64,000 nucleotides of DNA from Subdoligranulum variabile (GCA_003343905.1 QAKI01000054.1:1-64000), one strand, 5' to 3'. Shown: positions 47,105 through 56,603, counted from the first letter of the stretch. The notes: generated from the letters alone by a model not told the origin. Numbers and translations: made by a program.

Positions 47105-48907
47105 TTATTCTTCCGCCAGGCGGATCGTGTCGCCTACGAGGGGGGCGTCCGCCGGGATCTCCAGCCAGGCGCCGCCGTCTGCCGGGGCGGTGTAAAGTTC
47201 CTGCGCGGGGACGGCATACTCCTGCTCGGTGCCGTCGGCGGCGCGGGTGGTGTAATGCAGCACCGCGTCCTCGGCGGCGCGGTCCGGCAGATAGACCGTC
47301 ACATCGGTCACGGTCTCCAGCGCCTCGTCCGCGCCAAGGCCCAGCCAGGCAATGTCATAGTGCTTATCCTGCCCCCGGCCGATGCCCAGCCGGTAGACGG
47401 GATCCTCCCCCGCCTGGGCGCTTTCACCGCTGCGCCAGACCTGCAGGGCGTGGGCGTTGGTGTCCGTATCGGCATAACGCTGGAAGAACGCTTTCTGCGC
47501 CGTCAGGTCGCCGCCCCAGACCATAAAGTCGCACACTACCGGGTCCTGCGTGCCTGCGGTGTCCGCGATGCCCGCGGCCACCGCTTCGGAAAACACCGTA
47601 TAATCCCGGCCGCCGCCTTCATAGGCCGAGCGGGTGGCGGCGCGCTGCCATACCACAGAACCTGCCATGCCGACGGCCAACACCAGACTGACCACCACAC
47701 GCCAGCGCGGCCACCAGGATTTTTGCCGCGCCCAGCGCAACAGGGCCACCAGCAGCGCCGCTGCCATCAGTCCCACGCCGAAGGATTCCACCGTCTGCGG
47801 GATATAGCCGTGCCGCCAGTCCACATTGGCTCCCTGCTGGTATTTGGGCGATACCGCGATCAGCAGCGCGGGGGCCGAAAGCATCGCCAGCCCCGTCAGG
47901 AACAGCAGCAGGTTTTCTTTCGGCGCGGGCAGGCGCTTGAACCCCGCCAGCACCGCCACCACGGCGGCCGCCAGCAGCACGCCGCATATCACATCGGAAA
48001 CTTCGATCGGTCCCGGTCGCATCTTGCCCGCGATCATGGCGTTCAGCGGGAAGCCCGCCGACATCTGCATGACCCAGGTTTTCAGGATGGCGGGAATATC
48101 GAAGCTGGGCGAGATGCCGCCCAGGTCCGCCGCCTCCCCGGCCAGCACCCCGGCGGCGCGCAGGCTGTTCACCACGCGCGCCCCCAGGTTGAAAGCCAAC
48201 GTCACGCACTCCCCCGCCAGCACCGGGATGCTCAGCCGCAGCGCAGGGCGGACTTTGCCCGTGTACAGCCAGAACAGGCCGAACAGCGGCACGATATAAA
48301 CAAAGCCGATCTCAAAGGTCGCGCAGGCGTGGAAGGCGCAGTACGCCCCCAGCACGGCCCAACGCTTATGGCCGGTGTCCTGCCAGCGCAGGATGCACAC
48401 CCCCGCCAGCAGCACCGGCAGCAGCGTGCTCTGCACCAGCGCGCCGTAGGAATACAGGCTGTTGCCCGTGGAGTCCTGCCAGAGCGAGAACATCATCGGC
48501 AACAGGCAGAAACACAGCAGCCCCAGTTTTTTATTGCGGGCCGCCTTGCCGACCAGATACCCGGCCAGGGCGATGTCCGCGTAGGTCCAGGCCAGGATAT
48601 ACAGCCGGTACCCTACCAGATCGCCAAGGAAATAGCTGGTCCAGCCCAGCAGCGGCGGCGAGGAGAAGGGCCGGAACCGGCCGCTTTGCAGCAGGAACTG
48701 GGGCAGGATCGCGTCCCAGTTGGCCCGCAGCACCTCCCAAAAGCTGTGATGGGTGGCGAAGTAGTAATTCTGCAGGTTGATGATCTCGTCATCGCCGCCC
48801 AACTGCGCGCAGGTGGTGATGCTCAGATACCACCACCCCGCTGCCAGCGACAGCAGGCATACCGCCGGCCAGAACCAGCGTTTCTCCGTCCAGGCTTTCC
48901 CGTTCAT
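47105..48907 (-). CDS. Large polytopic membrane protein, GT-C-like
   Basis: The protein is 600 residues with about eleven TMs and a C-terminal soluble domain of about 160 residues. The first external loop SITTCAQLGGDDEIINLQNYYF carries an acidic pair like the catalytic acid of GT-C enzymes. This is an inference, as no family signature is certain. The C-terminal part (DYTVFSEAVAAGIADTAG onward) is probably extracytoplasmic. It lies 19 bases after the 48927 gene in the export operon. A lipid-linked sugar transferase is the best guess. Confidence 0.78.
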   Translation of the reverse strand: MNGKAWTEKRWFWPAVCLLSLAAGWWYLSITTCAQLGGDDEIINLQNYYFATHHSFWEVLRANWDAILPQFLLQSGRFRPFSSPPLLGWTSYFLGDLVGYRLYILAWTYADIALAGYLVGKAARNKKLGLLCFCLLPMMFSLWQDSTGNSLYSYGALVQSTLLPVLLAGVCILRWQDTGHKRWAVLGAYCAFHACATFEIGFVYIVPLFGLFWLYTGKVRPALRLSIPVLAGECVTLAFNLGARVVNSLRAAGVLAGEAADLGGISPSFDIPAILKTWVMQMSAGFPLNAMIAGKMRPGPIEVSDVICGVLLAAAVVAVLAGFKRLPAPKENLLLFLTGLAMLSAPALLIAVSPKYQQGANVDWRHGYIPQTVESFGVGLMAAALLVALLRWARQKSWWPRWRVVVSLVLAVGMAGSVVWQRAATRSAYEGGGRDYTVFSEAVAAGIADTAGTQDPVVCDFMVWGGDLTAQKAFFQRYADTDTNAHALQVWRSGESAQAGEDPVYRLGIGRGQDKHYDIAWLGLGADEALETVTDVTVYLPDRAAEDAVLHYTTRAADGTEQEYAVPAQELYTAPADGGAWLEIPADAPLVGDTIRLAEE

Positions 48908-48926
48908 CCGTTTCTCCCGTTTATCG

Positions 48927-50708
48927 TCATTCCAGCGGAATGTAATAGACCATGCCGCTCTCGTGCCGCAGCACGTCCGCTTCGCTGCATCCGGCCGCCG
49001 CGATCAGATCCTGCAGCGTCTGTTCCTGATCCTCTACCGCGTAGCCGTCCAGGTCCAGATAAATCCCCGCAACGCCCTGGGCGCGCAGTTCAGCCACCAT
49101 AGCGTCGGGTTCCAGTTCGCTGGTCTGTTTGTACCAGACATCGTTCTCGGTACCGTAGCCCGCGCCGTAGCTGAAGCGCAGCGTATCACTGTGCAGCGGG
49201 CCGCGCAGCAGCGTGTAATCCCACATATTGTTGAGGGAACCGTTCTCAAAGTTTTTCATATAGGGAAGCTGGAAGATGACCGCATCCTCCCCGGCGGCCT
49301 GTTCCACTTCCTCCATAAAGGCGGCGTCCTGGTACCAGGTCGTCTGCACTTCCTCATATTTCGGTTTGAAAAGCCCCTGCTGTTCCCAGTAGCCGTAGGC
49401 CAGCACCAGGACCAGCGCCGCCGTGAACACGGCCTTGCCGCGGCCCCGGTGGTTTTTCAAATACCATTCCGCCCAAAGCCCGACGGCCAGCAGCGCAAAG
49501 AAAGCAATGTACGGGCTGATGCGGTTGTACCCGCGGATAAACCGCAGGAAAATGCCGATCAGGCCGCCGAAGCTGGCGATGGACGCCAGCAGCAGCGCCG
49601 CCACGTTCAGGCGGCCCAGCAGCCACAGCCGGTCCGACAGGCGCGCAGGTACCGCCTTGCCTGCCTGCCAGTTATGGTTGCGGAACAGCAGCATCAGCAG
49701 CGCCAGGAAGCCCAGGATCCCCACGATGCCAAGATAGCCGTAGGAGTTTTCGTTATACATGGGGCCTTCGTCGGTCGCCAGCAGATGGAAATACCGCTGG
49801 AGCCAGTTGGCCAGCTTGTCACACCCGTACCCGTTGGGGGAAAGCAGCAGGCTGCTGATGCGCAGGCTGTAAATATCGGCCCCGATGGGGCTGCGGTAAA
49901 CGCCGTTTGTCAGCGTGCTGCCCGCCCCGTTGATCATGCCCAGCACCATCGGGAAGAAATCCGGGATCATCCAGAGGACGATCTCGCCGATGGTGAGGAA
50001 GCAGGGCACGCCCGCCGCCATCCTGCGGTCCCGCAGGATCAGGCAGAGCGCCGTGATGCAGAGGAAAAAGCAGGTGAAATAGGGGTAGTAAGCCGCGCCG
50101 TTGTTGGCGATGCCCCAGGCGAAGGCGATCGCCAGCCAGTTGCGCGGGTTGCGGAAGAAGCCCCTGCCGGGCCGCCCGAAGGTGGGGTCCTCGGCACACC
50201 AGAAGCACAGCAGCACCGAGAACGGCACGAACTCCACCGCCGCCAGCATCATGTGCCCGGCCAGACGCTGCTGCACATAGGGGCACATGCCAAAGGTGAT
50301 GGCAAAGGCAAAGGCCAGCCAGCGCCGCATGCCGGTCATGCGGAACACCGCGTACCCGGCCAGCGCGTTGGCAAAGGGGATCACCAGCACATACAGGTTA
50401 AAGACCACGCCGGTGTCCTTGGTGAACAGCCCCACAAAGGCCACGAACAGGTCATAGATCAGGTCGTAGTTGGGGTCATAGGGGCTGGGCGGCTGGTAGA
50501 AGGGCCACCCCAGCGAGGGGGTCAGGTCGCCGTAGCTGCGCTGCACCTGTCCCACCCAGTAGATACCGTCGCCGCCGTAGAGCATCGGCGCGTGCCAGTC
50601 CAGCCGCCAAAGCTGGAAAAAGAAATACTCACTCAGCGCGATAGCGGCGATGACCAGCAGGATCATACCACCCTCACGCAGCAGCGTTTCTTTGCGTTTT
50701 CCGATCAT
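48927..50708 (-). CDS. Large polytopic membrane protein, DUF6044/GT-C-like
   Basis: The protein is 593 residues with eleven or more TMs. A first external loop (WHAPMLYGGDGIYWVGQVQRSYGDLTP) leads into a TM run. RMTGMRRWLAFAFAITFGMCPYVQQRL and RFIRGYNRISPYIAFFALLAV resemble mannosyl- or arabinosyl-type GT-C proteins and YfhO-like membrane proteins. The extracytoplasmic C-terminus contains DAVIFQLPYMKN and RHESGMVYYIPLE. Likely transfers or modifies sugars outside. ATG 50708 has GAGG nearby and lies 7 bases after the ATPase gene. Confidence 0.8.
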   Translation of the reverse strand: MIGKRKETLLREGGMILLVIAAIALSEYFFFQLWRLDWHAPMLYGGDGIYWVGQVQRSYGDLTPSLGWPFYQPPSPYDPNYDLIYDLFVAFVGLFTKDTGVVFNLYVLVIPFANALAGYAVFRMTGMRRWLAFAFAITFGMCPYVQQRLAGHMMLAAVEFVPFSVLLCFWCAEDPTFGRPGRGFFRNPRNWLAIAFAWGIANNGAAYYPYFTCFFLCITALCLILRDRRMAAGVPCFLTIGEIVLWMIPDFFPMVLGMINGAGSTLTNGVYRSPIGADIYSLRISSLLLSPNGYGCDKLANWLQRYFHLLATDEGPMYNENSYGYLGIVGILGFLALLMLLFRNHNWQAGKAVPARLSDRLWLLGRLNVAALLLASIASFGGLIGIFLRFIRGYNRISPYIAFFALLAVGLWAEWYLKNHRGRGKAVFTAALVLVLAYGYWEQQGLFKPKYEEVQTTWYQDAAFMEEVEQAAGEDAVIFQLPYMKNFENGSLNNMWDYTLLRGPLHSDTLRFSYGAGYGTENDVWYKQTSELEPDAMVAELRAQGVAGIYLDLDGYAVEDQEQTLQDLIAAAGCSEADVLRHESGMVYYIPLE

Positions 50709-50715
50709 AAGCACC

Positions 50716-51456
50716 TCATTCGCCGTTCTGCATGGCCTCTATATAGGCGTTGCAGACTTCCTCCGCCGGGCCGTCGCCGCGCAGACGCCCGTGGTCGATC
50801 CAGATCGCGCGCTTGCAGAGCTGCTTGACCTGGTCGATGTCGTGGCTGACGAACAGCAGCGTTGTCCCGCCGGAAAGCATTTTCTCCATACGGTCATGGC
50901 ATTTCTGCTGGAACATAAAATCGCCCACCGAGAGGATCTCGTCGCAGGCCAAAATTTCGGCTTCGACCTCGGTGGCAATGGAAAATCCCAGGCGGGCGAT
51001 CATGCCGCTGGAATAGTTTTTGACCGGAACATCGACGAAATCCCAGAGTTCGGCAAAGTCGATGATATTCTGGAAATGCCGCTCCATATACGCGCGGTCA
51101 TGGCCCAGCACCGCCCCGTTGAGAAAGACGTTCTCCCGCGCGGTCAGTTCCAGGTCGAAACCGGCGCCCAGTTCGATCAGGGGCGCGATCTCGCCGTTGA
51201 CGGTCACGGTGCCGCGGGTAGGGTACATAACGCCGGCGATCAGTTTGAGCATGGTGCTCTTGCCGCTGCCGTTGCGGCCGATGAGCGCCACGGACTCCCC
51301 CGGTTCGATGGAGAAGGAAATGTCCCGCAGCGCGTAAAATTCATTGAAAAACAACTGCCGTTTGAGCAGTTTGACAGTATATTCCTTGAGGGTCTCGGTC
51401 TTTTCCTGCGCGAGGTTGAAGCGCATGGAAACATCTTGCACCTGGATAATGGGCAT
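50716..51456 (-). CDS. ABC transporter ATPase for polysaccharide/teichoic acid export (Wzt/TagH type)
   Basis: The protein is 246 residues. Walker A is LIGRNGSGKSTML, the signature is YSSGMIARLGFSIA and Walker B is ILACDEILSVGD, then LLFVSHDIDQVK with the switch histidine. GAGFDLELTARENVFLNGAVLG is characteristic of Wzt/TagH/RfbE. It has no C-terminal carbohydrate-binding extension, unlike E. coli O9a Wzt, so it may export without recognising the glycan end. It pairs with the permease 13 bases upstream. Confidence 0.95.
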   Translation of the reverse strand: MPIIQVQDVSMRFNLAQEKTETLKEYTVKLLKRQLFFNEFYALRDISFSIEPGESVALIGRNGSGKSTMLKLIAGVMYPTRGTVTVNGEIAPLIELGAGFDLELTARENVFLNGAVLGHDRAYMERHFQNIIDFAELWDFVDVPVKNYSSGMIARLGFSIATEVEAEILACDEILSVGDFMFQQKCHDRMEKMLSGGTTLLFVSHDIDQVKQLCKRAIWIDHGRLRGDGPAEEVCNAYIEAMQNGE

Positions 51457-51469
51457 AACGGGTGGCTCC

Positions 51470-52270
51470 TTACAGATACAGAATAAAATTACGCTGCAGC
51501 TTGCGGAAGGCCGCCAGCCCCAGTGCCACCATGCAGACCGCGCTTGCGATGCAGGCGAACCAGGTATTGGGCCCCGGCACAAAGCCGTACATGACCAGGC
51601 AGCGCAGGCAGTTGATATAGTGGTACAGCGGATTGAACTTGATGACCTGCTGCATGAAGCCCGGCAGGGCCGACAGCGGGTAGAACAGCGGCGTGGCGTA
51701 CATCCACGCCATCGTCAAAATGCCGTAGAGGTACTGCAGGTCCCGGAAATAGACCGCCAAAGCCGAGAGCAGCAGCGCCATGCCGCAGCAGAACAGGAAC
51801 AGCAGCACGATGGGCACCCAAGCCAGCAGCAGCGTGGGGTGCAGCGGCGAACGTGTGATGAGCATGACCAGCACGATGGCGGCCATGCTGAACAGCAGGT
51901 TGACGAAGCTGGAAACCACCCGGCTGACCGGGAAAATAAACTTGGGCACGTACACTTTTTTAATAAGGGACGAATTGCCCAGTACGCTGCCCATGCCCAT
52001 ATTGGTGCTTTCGTTAAAGAAATTGAACAGCGTATTGCCGCAGATCAGGTACAGCGGGTAGTTGGGGATCTCGAAGCGGAACATGTAAGAAAAGACCAGC
52101 GTTTGCAGCAGCATCATGAGCAGCGGGTTGAGGATGCTCCACACATAGCCCAGGAAGCTGCGGCGGTATTTGATCTTGAGGTCCCGCGTGACCAGTTCCC
52201 GGATCAGCGGTCGGTACTTGGTAAAATGGCCCCAGCTTGTGCGCAGTTGGCCGGTGGATTGGTGTGGCAT
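51470..52270 (-). CDS. ABC-2 permease for polysaccharide/teichoic acid export (Wzm/TagG type)
   Basis: The protein is 266 residues with six TMs. The N-terminus YRPLIRELVTRDLKIKYRRSFLGYVWSILNPLLMM is the amphipathic gate helix and first TM of TagG/Wzm. SSLIKKVYVPKFIFPVSRVVSSFVN and RDLQYLYGILTMAWMYATPLFYP are further family blocks. With the next gene it moves lipid-linked glycan across the membrane. It lies 25 bases after the XpaC-domain gene. Confidence 0.95.
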   Translation of the reverse strand: MPHQSTGQLRTSWGHFTKYRPLIRELVTRDLKIKYRRSFLGYVWSILNPLLMMLLQTLVFSYMFRFEIPNYPLYLICGNTLFNFFNESTNMGMGSVLGNSSLIKKVYVPKFIFPVSRVVSSFVNLLFSMAAIVLVMLITRSPLHPTLLLAWVPIVLLFLFCCGMALLLSALAVYFRDLQYLYGILTMAWMYATPLFYPLSALPGFMQQVIKFNPLYHYINCLRCLVMYGFVPGPNTWFACIASAVCMVALGLAAFRKLQRNFILYL

Positions 52271-52295
52271 GGGTTCGGAATCTCCCTTGATTTTG

Positions 52296-53576
52296 TTACA
52301 GTTTGAACGGCGTATCGCCCGTCAGGCCGTCGGCGCGCAGCATGTTTTCCATCACGTCGATGTCGGCGCTGACATCCAGCGCATCCTCCTGGAACAGTTG
52401 GTCCAGCTGCGTTTCAAAAGCATGTACGAGGGTATCCATCGTTTCCTCGATACGGCGCTTGGATTCGCTGATGTTTGCGCCCTCCACGCCCTGGGCGTCC
52501 AGTTCCGCGTAGGTCTGGAGCAGCTTGAGCGAGGTGGGCAGGTAATAGTCCATGAATTTGCGCATGCGCGGCAGCTTGTCGGGGTCGGTCTTGGCCTGCT
52601 CGAAGATCTTGGCCGAAACAGCTTCCAGCCGGTCGATCTTATCGCTCATCTCCTCGTCGGGGATGGCGTCATTGACGGCGCGCAGTTCGTCCAGCAGCTT
52701 CTCGTACTGATCCTTTTCCTCTTCCTTTTCCGGCTGTTTGCGCTTGCTCTTTTTCGGTTCCGGTTCGGGGGCTTTGCCTTCCACCACCAGATAGCGGCGG
52801 CGCATATCCAGGTAGGCGTCCGGGCCGAACACCCCGTCGTCGATGCACTGTTCCAGATACTTGCAGCATTTGTCGTAGCTGCAGGGGATGGCGGCGGCAA
52901 TATCCGCGATGCGCATATTCTTGCTGTCGCCCACGATGTTGTCGATCTTTTTACGCATACGGCGGCTGGTGCGGATCGTGTGCGCGCCAAACAGGCAGCC
53001 CACGCCGCCAGTAAACATCACCAGCGACGGCATCAGTTCCTCCATCAGCCAGGCCCAGTAAGTACCGCCCCGGGTAAGGGCGTCGGGCAGCCAGTAAAGC
53101 GCGTCCGGCAATGCCAGCAGGGCCACGGCCAGCAGCGCCACGCCGGTGATGGACAGCCCCGTGATCAGCCCGGTGCCGCCCCGGCTGCGGGGCGCAGCGG
53201 CCGTTTTGGCGGCCGCGGTCTGATTGTCTTCGGCGGTTTCCTCTGCCGCGCCGGCCTTGTCCGGCGCGTCCTGGGGCTTGCTGGGTTCATAGACCGGGTT
53301 CACGTTCCAGTTTATGTCCCTCCGCGTATATTTGCGGGCCGTATTTTCAAAGCCACCCAACTGGCCCCTGCGCATGGCGCTGTTCAGCCAGACGAACAGG
53401 AACCCCAGCGGGAACCACACCACGAACCCGATCACGATGGCCCACCAGGGAAACTGGAACGGACCGTCGCCCCGGTGGTATTCATCCGAATTATAGCTGT
53501 TCTGGTAGCGGGAACCGCTGCCGCTGTACGGGTGGCGGGGGTCGGTGTAGCGGGGCCATTCATCCTGATTCGGCAT
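52296..53576 (-). CDS. XpaC-domain membrane protein with winged-helix-like segment
   Basis: The protein is 426 residues. The N-terminus is polar with Tyr, Ser and Arg. TM1 is WWAIVIGFVVWFPLGFLFVWL (about 44-64), and two more TMs lie at about 138-195. A helical domain with MRIADIAAAIPCSYDKCCKYLEQCIDDGVFG (about 240-270) looks like a winged helix. A Lys/Glu-rich linker leads to a C-terminal XpaC-type domain (about 305-420): LDELRAVNDAIPDEEMSDKIDRLEAV then FMDYYLPTSLKLLQTYAELD. The same domain is in the 57844 gene. The second gene of the export operon. Function unknown; XpaC proteins usually accompany TelA. Confidence 0.82.
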   Translation of the reverse strand: MPNQDEWPRYTDPRHPYSGSGSRYQNSYNSDEYHRGDGPFQFPWWAIVIGFVVWFPLGFLFVWLNSAMRRGQLGGFENTARKYTRRDINWNVNPVYEPSKPQDAPDKAGAAEETAEDNQTAAAKTAAAPRSRGGTGLITGLSITGVALLAVALLALPDALYWLPDALTRGGTYWAWLMEELMPSLVMFTGGVGCLFGAHTIRTSRRMRKKIDNIVGDSKNMRIADIAAAIPCSYDKCCKYLEQCIDDGVFGPDAYLDMRRRYLVVEGKAPEPEPKKSKRKQPEKEEEKDQYEKLLDELRAVNDAIPDEEMSDKIDRLEAVSAKIFEQAKTDPDKLPRMRKFMDYYLPTSLKLLQTYAELDAQGVEGANISESKRRIEETMDTLVHAFETQLDQLFQEDALDVSADIDVMENMLRADGLTGDTPFKL

Positions 53577-53593
53577 AGTTTCTCCTCTTTCTA

Positions 53594-54751
53594 TCAGGGA
53601 ATATCCGACAGCAACTGTTTGAGGTCGTCGCTCAGGTAGTAGGTGCTGCCCGGTTGGTAGGGGTTGTTCTTGTTGTACGGCACATGGGTACACAGATAGC
53701 TGACCCATTTGTTGTAGCCGGACACCGTCAGGTGTACGCCGTCCGGTTGGGCGTACTCGGCCAGCAGATAGCCCGATTCATCGCTGAATTCCGCGTTCAA
53801 ATCCAGGAAATAGCAGCCCCGCTCGGCGCACATGCCCTGGATGGACGCATTGATGGACGCCAGCCGGTCGGGCGCCAGGCCGGGCGCATCGTCGGCCACC
53901 GTTTCCTGCGTGGCCGACAGGATGGACTGCACATAGATCGCGGTGTTGGGCAGCGCGGCGCGCAGCTCGTCCAGCATACGGGCATAGTAGTTCAAAAAGC
54001 TCTCGTCATTGCCGGTGGCGACCAGCGCGTTGGTGCCGATCAGGACATACAGCTTGGCCGGCTGGGCGCCCGTCAGCACGTCCAGCGCCACTTCGTCGCC
54101 GCGGTCGGGGTTTTTGGCCGTGGTGCGGTTGACGATGGTGTTAGGGCTGACGCCCTCATAACCGCAGATGAGCGCGCCGCCCACATCGATGTCATACTCG
54201 TTCTCACAGAAGCCCGCAGTCAGCGAATCGCCCAGGAAGGCCGCATCCGCAAACCAGGTGGTATCCACCCGGCCAAATTCCGGCAGGGCGGCGGGTTCGG
54301 CGGGCAGGGCGGTATAGGTGTAGCCGCTTTCCGCCGTTTGCTGCACCGGGCCTACGCTGCCCCAGTTCAGCGCCTGGGGCGTGTTGTCGGTGGTGCCGCC
54401 CCCGTAGGGCAGCGGGGCCACCAACTGGTCGCCGGCGGGCGGCGGGGTCTGCGGCGGGACCGGCTCCCCGGTCACATCCGGGGGCAGCAGCACCGTGATG
54501 ATGCCGGACAGCACAAGGATGCCCCCCACCGTGGCAGCCGCGAAGGTGCGGCGGCGACGGCGGCGGCGTTCCCGCGCGCGGCGGGCAGCCGCACGGCGCT
54601 GTTCCGGGGTGCGCGGCGGGTGGCCGGGCGCACCGGGTCCCTGGGGACCGGCAGGCGCGCCGGGCCGTGCCCAGCCATCCTGCCAGTCATACTGCATATT
54701 CGGCTGGGACCGCTGCGGGCGGTCCCGGCCGGGGCGTTGCGGTACCGGCAT
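53594..54751 (-). CDS. Membrane-anchored SGNH/GDSL hydrolase
   Basis: The protein is 385 residues. The cytoplasmic N-terminus is rich in Pro, Gly, Arg and Gln, ending in a block of Arg. TM is at about 80-100 (FAAATVGGILVLSGIITVLLP). The extracellular catalytic domain has AFLGDSLTAGF (block I Ser), LYVLIGTNAL (block III) and QPDGVHLTVSG (block V Asp-His). It probably adds or removes O-acyl groups on the exported glycan or peptidoglycan. ATG 54751 has GGGAGG upstream. It heads the operon, behind an extended -10 promoter. The gene for a matching acyl donor transporter is not in the window. Confidence 0.9.
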   Translation of the reverse strand: MPVPQRPGRDRPQRSQPNMQYDWQDGWARPGAPAGPQGPGAPGHPPRTPEQRRAAARRARERRRRRRRTFAAATVGGILVLSGIITVLLPPDVTGEPVPPQTPPPAGDQLVAPLPYGGGTTDNTPQALNWGSVGPVQQTAESGYTYTALPAEPAALPEFGRVDTTWFADAAFLGDSLTAGFCENEYDIDVGGALICGYEGVSPNTIVNRTTAKNPDRGDEVALDVLTGAQPAKLYVLIGTNALVATGNDESFLNYYARMLDELRAALPNTAIYVQSILSATQETVADDAPGLAPDRLASINASIQGMCAERGCYFLDLNAEFSDESGYLLAEYAQPDGVHLTVSGYNKWVSYLCTHVPYNKNNPYQPGSTYYLSDDLKQLLSDIP

Positions 54752-54811
54752 ATACGTTTCTTCCCTCCCCCTGGGCAAAGCTGCCAAGGCATACTTTTAG
54801 AGATATTAAAG

Positions 54812-54820
54812 ATTATAGCA
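54812..54820 (-). promoter_or_regulatory. Extended -10 promoter of the polysaccharide export operon
   Basis: On the minus strand TGC-TATAAT (54820-54812), with only a weak -35 (TGTTTT-like) 17 bases before. Predicted start near 54805. Confidence 0.6.
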
Positions 54821-54881
54821 CAATCCCCGCCATAAAAACAGGGGCAAACGTAAGATTTTGCAAACGGCGCGCCACGCACAT

Positions 54882-54908
54882 AAAAAAGCCCGGTCCGAAA
54901 GACCGGGC
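54882..54908 (-). terminator. Terminator of the XpaC-TelA-LemA-TPM operon
   Basis: GCCCGGTC (54888-54895) pairs with GACCGGGC (54901-54908); six T follow on the minus strand (54887-54882). Confidence 0.9.
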
Positions 54909-54935
54909 TTTCCAGCAAATTCCATGGGGCTCGTC

Positions 54936-55928
54936 TTAGTGGCGGCGGCCCACACCGCCGCCGCGGCTGCTGCCGCCGCCGGGACGGAACCCGCCGCTGC
55001 GGGGCCGGGGCGCACGGCCTACGCCGCCCATGCCGGGGCCGCGCATGGGACCGCCGCGCGGCGGACGCGGCCCGCCGAAGCCACCGGGGCCTCCAAAGCC
55101 ACCCGGCCCGCCAAAGCCGCCGGGTCCGCCGAAACCGCCCGGACCGCCGAAGCCCGGCGGGGGCGGAGGAGGACGCCGCGGACGGCGCGGACGGGAAGCC
55201 CGCCCCAAGCCGAACCAGAACAGCGCACGCCCGAAGCCGCCGCCACCACCACCGCCACGCGGCGGGCGCGGCCCGCGCGGGCTGGCCAGGTTGAGCAGCA
55301 CCCCGATCACCAGCACCACGGCCAGGATCACCAGCACCACCGCCACGGGGTTGATGCCGCCGCGGGCAGGCGGTTCCGCTTCCTGGGCCGCCCGTTCCAG
55401 TGTGGAAGTGGGGATGCCGTAAATTTTGCAGAGCTGTTCGCCCAGAGCGCGGACGGTCTGCCGGGTGCCGGTGTCATAGTCGCGCTCCACCCAACTGGGT
55501 TCCAGTTCTTCGTCCAGGATCGTGCCCAGCGTGCTGATGGTGAGCTGGCTTTCCAGCCCGGCGCCGCGGGTGACATAGTAATCGTCCTCGCCGGGGACCA
55601 GCAGCAGAAGCACGCCGTTGTCCTTGCTTTCGGACCCAAGGCCCCAGGTGTTCAGCACATCGTAGGCATAGCCTTCCATGGTGGAATTGCCGATGTACTC
55701 GGTGGTGTACACGCCGATCTGCGCGCCGCAGGTCTCCCCCAGCGCCAGCGAGATATTTTCCACATAGGCTTCCGTTTCGTCCGAAAGGATGTCTGCGTAG
55801 TCGTTGACGGCGGTATTCGGGTCCAGTTCCGGCGCAGCCGACGCGCAGGGCGCGGCAGCCAGCGCCACGCAGAGCGCCGCGGCAGCCGCCAGGGCACCGC
55901 GCCGTGTTTTTTGTATCGCCTGTTTCAT
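54936..55928 (-). CDS. TPM-domain protein with Gly/Phe/Pro repeat tail
   Basis: The protein is 330 residues. The signal peptide MKQAIQKTRRGALAAAAALC (cut after ASA near residue 31) precedes the TPM domain (about 33-170). That domain has DYADILSDETEAYVENISLAL, AQIGVYTTEYIGN and VTRGAGLESQLTISTLGTILDEEL. One TM lies at about 195-215 (VVLVILAVVLVIGVLLNL). The tail has five copies of a six-residue unit around GGFGGP, then Arg/Gly-rich sequence. The Gly-Phe-rich tail is cytoplasmic or membrane-proximal; its role is unknown. TPM proteins often accompany LemA, as here. Confidence 0.92.
   Translation of the reverse strand: MKQAIQKTRRGALAAAAALCVALAAAPCASAAPELDPNTAVNDYADILSDETEAYVENISLALGETCGAQIGVYTTEYIGNSTMEGYAYDVLNTWGLGSESKDNGVLLLLVPGEDDYYVTRGAGLESQLTISTLGTILDEELEPSWVERDYDTGTRQTVRALGEQLCKIYGIPTSTLERAAQEAEPPARGGINPVAVVLVILAVVLVIGVLLNLASPRGPRPPRGGGGGGGFGRALFWFGLGRASRPRRPRRPPPPPPGFGGPGGFGGPGGFGGPGGFGGPGGFGGPRPPRGGPMRGPGMGGVGRAPRPRSGGFRPGGGSSRGGGVGRRH
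55071..55153. repeat. 18-bp direct repeats encoding GGFGGP
   Basis: About four to five tandem 18-bp units (CCGCCGAAACCGCCCGGA-like on the plus strand) inside the TPM gene, encoding the tail repeats. Such an array can change copy number by slippage. Confidence 0.85.
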
Positions 55929-55955
55929 TTTGTCATCCTGCCAAATTCATAGGAT

Positions 55956-56603
55956 TCAGCCCGCCGGGGCAAAGGTCTGCAACGGCTGCACGCCCCAAAG
56001 CCCCGCCAGTATATTGGCCGGGAAGGCCGCGGCCGTCGCATTGTAGCTTTCCGCCTGGGTGTTATAGGACGCCGCCGCCCGCTCGATGGTGGCCTGGGCG
56101 GAAGTAAAGGCGTCGTGCAGGTCCTGCAACTGCCCCTTCGCGCGCGGGTCGGCCTCGTCGGCAGCGGTGGCGTACAGCAATTCCACCGCCCCGGCCAGCG
56201 TGTTGTTCCGTTCATACTGCACGGCGGGCTGGACGGAATCCGCCGTTTCGTTCCAGGCGTCCAGCGCCGCCTGGGCGGCCTGCACCTCGGCGTCGGTATC
56301 GCCCAGGACGTTGCCCGCCACCCGGATCAGGCTGGCAGCCGCGTCGGCCTGGTCGGCCAGATCGGTCTGGATGCCGTGCCCGTATTCGTCCTGGCCGGTG
56401 GTATATACCGCCAGCGTCCGGTCATGCAGACCCTTGAGCCGCGCCCCGCCGATGCCCAGCACCGACACCAGCGCCAGCGCCACAAGGGCCAGCGCCGCCA
56501 CCGGCCGCTTTTTGGCGGGCGGCGGCAGTTTGGATTCCACTTTGCCCAGCACTTCCAACTGCGGGCCGTGGATCACAAAAGTTTCCTGTTGTTGCAGTTG
56601 CAT
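55956..56603 (-). CDS. LemA-family protein
   Basis: The protein is 215 residues. A short polar start leads into one TM (VAALALVALALVSVLGIGGA, about 33-53). The long helical LemA domain ends with YNTQAESYNATAAAFPANILAGLWG, the family signature. LemA proteins form four-helix bundles outside the membrane, with unproven function, and are frequently linked to TPM and TelA genes. It lies between TelA (33 bases) and the TPM gene (27 bases). Confidence 0.9.
   Translation of the reverse strand: MQLQQQETFVIHGPQLEVLGKVESKLPPPAKKRPVAALALVALALVSVLGIGGARLKGLHDRTLAVYTTGQDEYGHGIQTDLADQADAAASLIRVAGNVLGDTDAEVQAAQAALDAWNETADSVQPAVQYERNNTLAGAVELLYATAADEADPRAKGQLQDLHDAFTSAQATIERAAASYNTQAESYNATAAAFPANILAGLWGVQPLQTFAPAG

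Noticed and set aside
55071..55153. CRISPR-like array
   Set aside because: The repeats are contiguous, in frame, and encode GGFGGP; there are no spacers.
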